DNA of 64,000 nucleotides from Pyricularia pennisetigena. Lineage: Eukaryota > Ascomycota > Sordariomycetes > Magnaporthales > Pyriculariaceae. Shown here piece by piece: positions 61,126 to 64,000 of this stretch. Each line of letters starts with the position of its first letter. Position 1 is the first letter of the stretch. The notes under the pieces were generated by a model. That model ran no database searches and had not been told where the DNA came from. It saw only the letters and a program-made list of their open reading frames with translations. The position numbers were made by a program, and so were the translations under genes. Location of the stretch: contig NC_043741.1 in assembly GCF_004337985.1 (NCBI RefSeq), forward strand, positions 2,487,348 through 2,551,347. Reading direction: 5' to 3'.

Positions 61126-64000
61126 GGTCCACTCACTGCGTACTGGGTCGCAGAGAGGACGAGGACGAGGAGCAAGGTCGAGGGGGACAATCAGCTCTTT
61201 GTGGCGTCAATCAAACTAGTTTGAACCTGCACGGCTTGCCTGGATGGCTTTTCGGCTTGCCGGCTGGTTCGATGGATGCTTGAGGGGGGGGTTGGTGCAA
61301 GTTTGAAAGAGGTAGCCGCCGCGTTGTGGACGGCAAAGCTCACGGCTCGAATCGAGTCGAAACCTGAAAGCTACAAACAAGGGAAATTACGACGTGGGTC
61401 GGGGGTTGGACAACGGATCGATTGAGGTGCGGTCAGAATGAATGGCAAGACTTTTGCAACCATAATCCATCCACACAGTGATTGAATAGGGGCTCGTTTT
61501 TGGATTTGGGGACGAATTAGAAGAGAGGGGGAAAAAAACCGCAAAATAGTCACAATAATAATAATAATAAAATAAATTTAGCACGCGTTCCGCTCAATCA
61601 AATCCGCGAATGATGAAAGTTGATCAAGAGGGAGAAGCGCCGCCGTGGTTGCAGCAGGCAGTCGTTGGATGGTTTGTTTGGTTTGAAATTCAACGTGCGT
61701 GCGTGCGTGCTGCCTCTGGTGCTGCTGGCCACTGCTGCTGCTGCAGCTGCAGTGCCAAACAACCTGCAGATGGCGCCGATCCCCTTTCTTCTAGCGTTCC
61801 TTGCCTTGGTCCGTTCGCCAGTGTGTTGATGGGAGACGCGACTCGGGTGGCAGGCCAATTTGGACGGCCCTGGGGCTATTCAATCCACCCACACCCCACG
61901 CACACCACCATACGGTAAGCAGACCAAACCGCAATCACCACAATCACCATAAAAAAACGAGCGAATGGGGGGTTTTATTTTGATGCAAACCAGGGTGAGT
62001 TGTACACGACACCAAAACACGACTTGCAGGGTGCTCGGCAACGATTGGGCTTCTGCGATTCTGCACGATTGACCTGCCAGCGGTTGAGAACCATTGAAGC
62101 CCGTTGGAGAGACCAAGTTATGAATCGTCCAGTTTGTATCAACCCATATATGTACCTAAGAAATCATTTGATGCAAAATGTCACCGCGGCCTGCGTTGTG
62201 CATTGCACATCTCGCAATTCTCCCCGCATGAAGATCCAAGACATTTATTTTATTCGGCAAGGCAATAAATAACCGGTCTTTCCCATTCATTCTCAATGGA
62301 GTCGGTCAAGCCAGGTCTGTTTATCCACCACCTCATTTACCCAGGGTATCTCCGTAATGATACCCTACCAACTCTCAGCACAATTTATGTAAGGCAAAGT
62401 AGAGGCGAGGTAGGGCAGGTATCTCACACATGGGGAGCCATGAGCAAAAGCGACTTGGGCGGGTTTTGGAAATCAACAACCCAGCCCGGCTTATCGAACA
62501 CGCAGTGTTCTCTTCCCTGTCTCAAACATCCCCAGAGCGGCCCTCGTGAAAAGTCGACGAAATTGCTACTGGGCCATGTCTCTCGCTCCAACGGGAGTAC
62601 CTGACTATCTCCCATACAGCAGCGTAAATTGACAACCGCAAGGATCTTGGACCCGGGCCGTCTCCACTATGAAAGAAACAGGGCAGATAGATGGATACCT
62701 TATCCTTGTGCTTTTGCGGCTCGTTAGATGCCTTTTTATTTTCTTTTTTAATTTTTTTATTTTTATTTTTCTCCCCTCTCCTTCGCTCTCTTGCATGGTT
62801 GGTCAGGTACGTCGTAGGCAGCAAGTATTTGGGTGCCAGACGACAAATATCGTGTCGGCATTTCCCCATTATGAGGTTTCTTCATCCTGGGTCCTGCATT
62901 AAGTTGATGTTTATGCAAACTCATTCCATCTCCACGCACTTCTCCTCGTCGGCAGTCGGCAAAACAAAGACAGACAGACGGACGGTCGAGGACCAGCAGT
63001 CCCTGTCCAAAGTTGACGTGCAACTGACTGAGATGCGGTGAGGAAGCAAGCCAGCCGTTCGTCTCAATGAGAATTGTGGTCAAAACTCACATGGGCTCCA
63101 CGATTAATTAGATTGGATGACGGGCGCCCGTTGTGAAAGGGGTGGTGGTCGAGAACTGACTGACTACTACGTACTGTCAAAAATTGGTAGCAAGTAGTAT
63201 GATTACCCCATCCATTACCTCGCAAGCCTCGATCCTTCGATACAGTTAGCCCTTATCCAGGTGCATGCTTGCATCCGATGCATGACTGGCCTAGCATTCG
63301 TCTCAAGGAGAGAGAGAGAGAGAGAGAGAGCGAGAAAGAAAGAAAAAATAGCAGCCTTTTTTTTCTTGGCGCAAAAGAACAAAACCAAAAGCACAGCCAT
63401 TCATGAAATATCGCACCCTTCTCCAACAGCATCGATGATGAGTAAATTTTGCGAAGGCTGGTCAAGTGGGCCTAACTCCGTACCCCAAAGAAACAAAAGA
63501 CATTTTGGCTTCGAGAAGCTCGCGCAGCGCCCGCCATCGACGACATCCATTCAATGCAACCTGTCGCCCGTGCCGCCTCCGGCGCCCACCGCCCCCTGAA
63601 TTGGGATTTTCCCTGTACTAGAAAAAAAGAATGTCGCCCTGGTATTTCAAAACCCTTGGTTTCCCAAAACAAAAAAATCGTCCAGTCTCGCAAAGACATG
63701 ACAGAAAAGAAATGCGCCGCTCTGACCATCCTTCAAAATGAGGCTACACTAGCTAGGCTCTTCCTGGCACAAGTGACAAGTCATTGCCTCGGAATTACTT
63801 CACGTACAAAAAAAGAGAAGGGTATTATTATCAGCGAACCCAATGTGATAGATACCATGGATGTTTAATCACAAAACCCCCCCTAATATCCCTAATATGT
63901 AGTTATCAGAACCACCAAATCTCACGTCACAGCTATTTTGGTTGACCAGCCATGTGATATATCAATTTGCCGCGTCAATGCATCCAAGAAAATAACTCCC
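61126..64000. other. 2.9 kb upstream of the kinase without a gene
   Basis: The first 0.5 kb is the likely kinase promoter and leader. Further right there is an ATA repeat at about 61553-61570, a GA microsatellite at 63308-63330, and CTGCTG/CAGCTG-rich DNA near 61735. Frames are short and unrecognisable. The window may end before the next gene. Confidence 0.45.
63308..63330. repeat. GA microsatellite
   Basis: Perfect dinucleotide run in intergenic DNA, flanked by A-rich sequence. Confidence 0.9.

Noticed and set aside
63554..63868. 104-codon frame near the right end
   Set aside because: Short, no recognisable domain, A-rich; possibly UTR of a gene outside the window.

Overview
The window is nuclear DNA of a filamentous ascomycete. 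Genes are split by many short GT-AG introns (about 50-140 bases) with CTRAC-type branch points, the intergenic DNA carries pyrimidine tracts and A/T homopolymers, and the gene families are fungal: Mic60, Kin4, a PTH11/SAT4-type receptor, a type-2 hyphal glycosyltransferase and a rhamnogalacturonan acetylesterase. The proteins look like Sordariomycetes. Scattered TACCTACC/TACCTAGG-type microrepeats recall Magnaporthaceae (Pyricularia, Gaeumannomyces, Magnaporthiopsis), but that placement comes from memory of genome style and was not searched.

Layout. From 0.7 to 8.3 kb there is a compact housekeeping block: SAC1 phosphoinositide phosphatase (-) diverges from a Rab5 GTPase (+), followed by MIC60 (+). 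After 4 kb without a recognisable gene comes a putative small secreted protein (+, 12.3 kb) and then an unrecognised 525-residue protein (-, 14.9-16.5 kb). After another 5.7 kb gap come a seven-helix PTH11-like receptor (+, 22.2-23.6 kb) and a secreted tyrosinase-family copper protein (+, 25.7-27.0 kb). A 9 kb gene-poor stretch holds a possible broken gene at 28.35-29.01 kb. GT2 (-) lies at 36.2-38.1 kb, followed by a 12 kb gene-poor stretch. The last part is a run of minus-strand genes: a vacuolar-type Ca2+/H+ exchanger, a hot-dog thioesterase, a rhamnogalacturonan acetylesterase and the Kin4 kinase (ends 61.1 kb).

Genes working together. SAC1 and Rab5 both act in phosphoinositide-controlled membrane traffic and share a promoter region of about 0.9 kb. 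The receptor, secreted tyrosinase, GT2 and acetylesterase are all surface or secreted functions, but they are not clustered like a pathway. There is no biosynthetic cluster, CRISPR, rRNA or convincing tRNA, and no intact transposon. I rebuilt each gene from reading frames plus splice sites; summed exon lengths are multiples of three in every strong model. I did not find a clearly new system. The main leads are the two gene-poor blocks, the possible gene relic and the unrecognised proteins.
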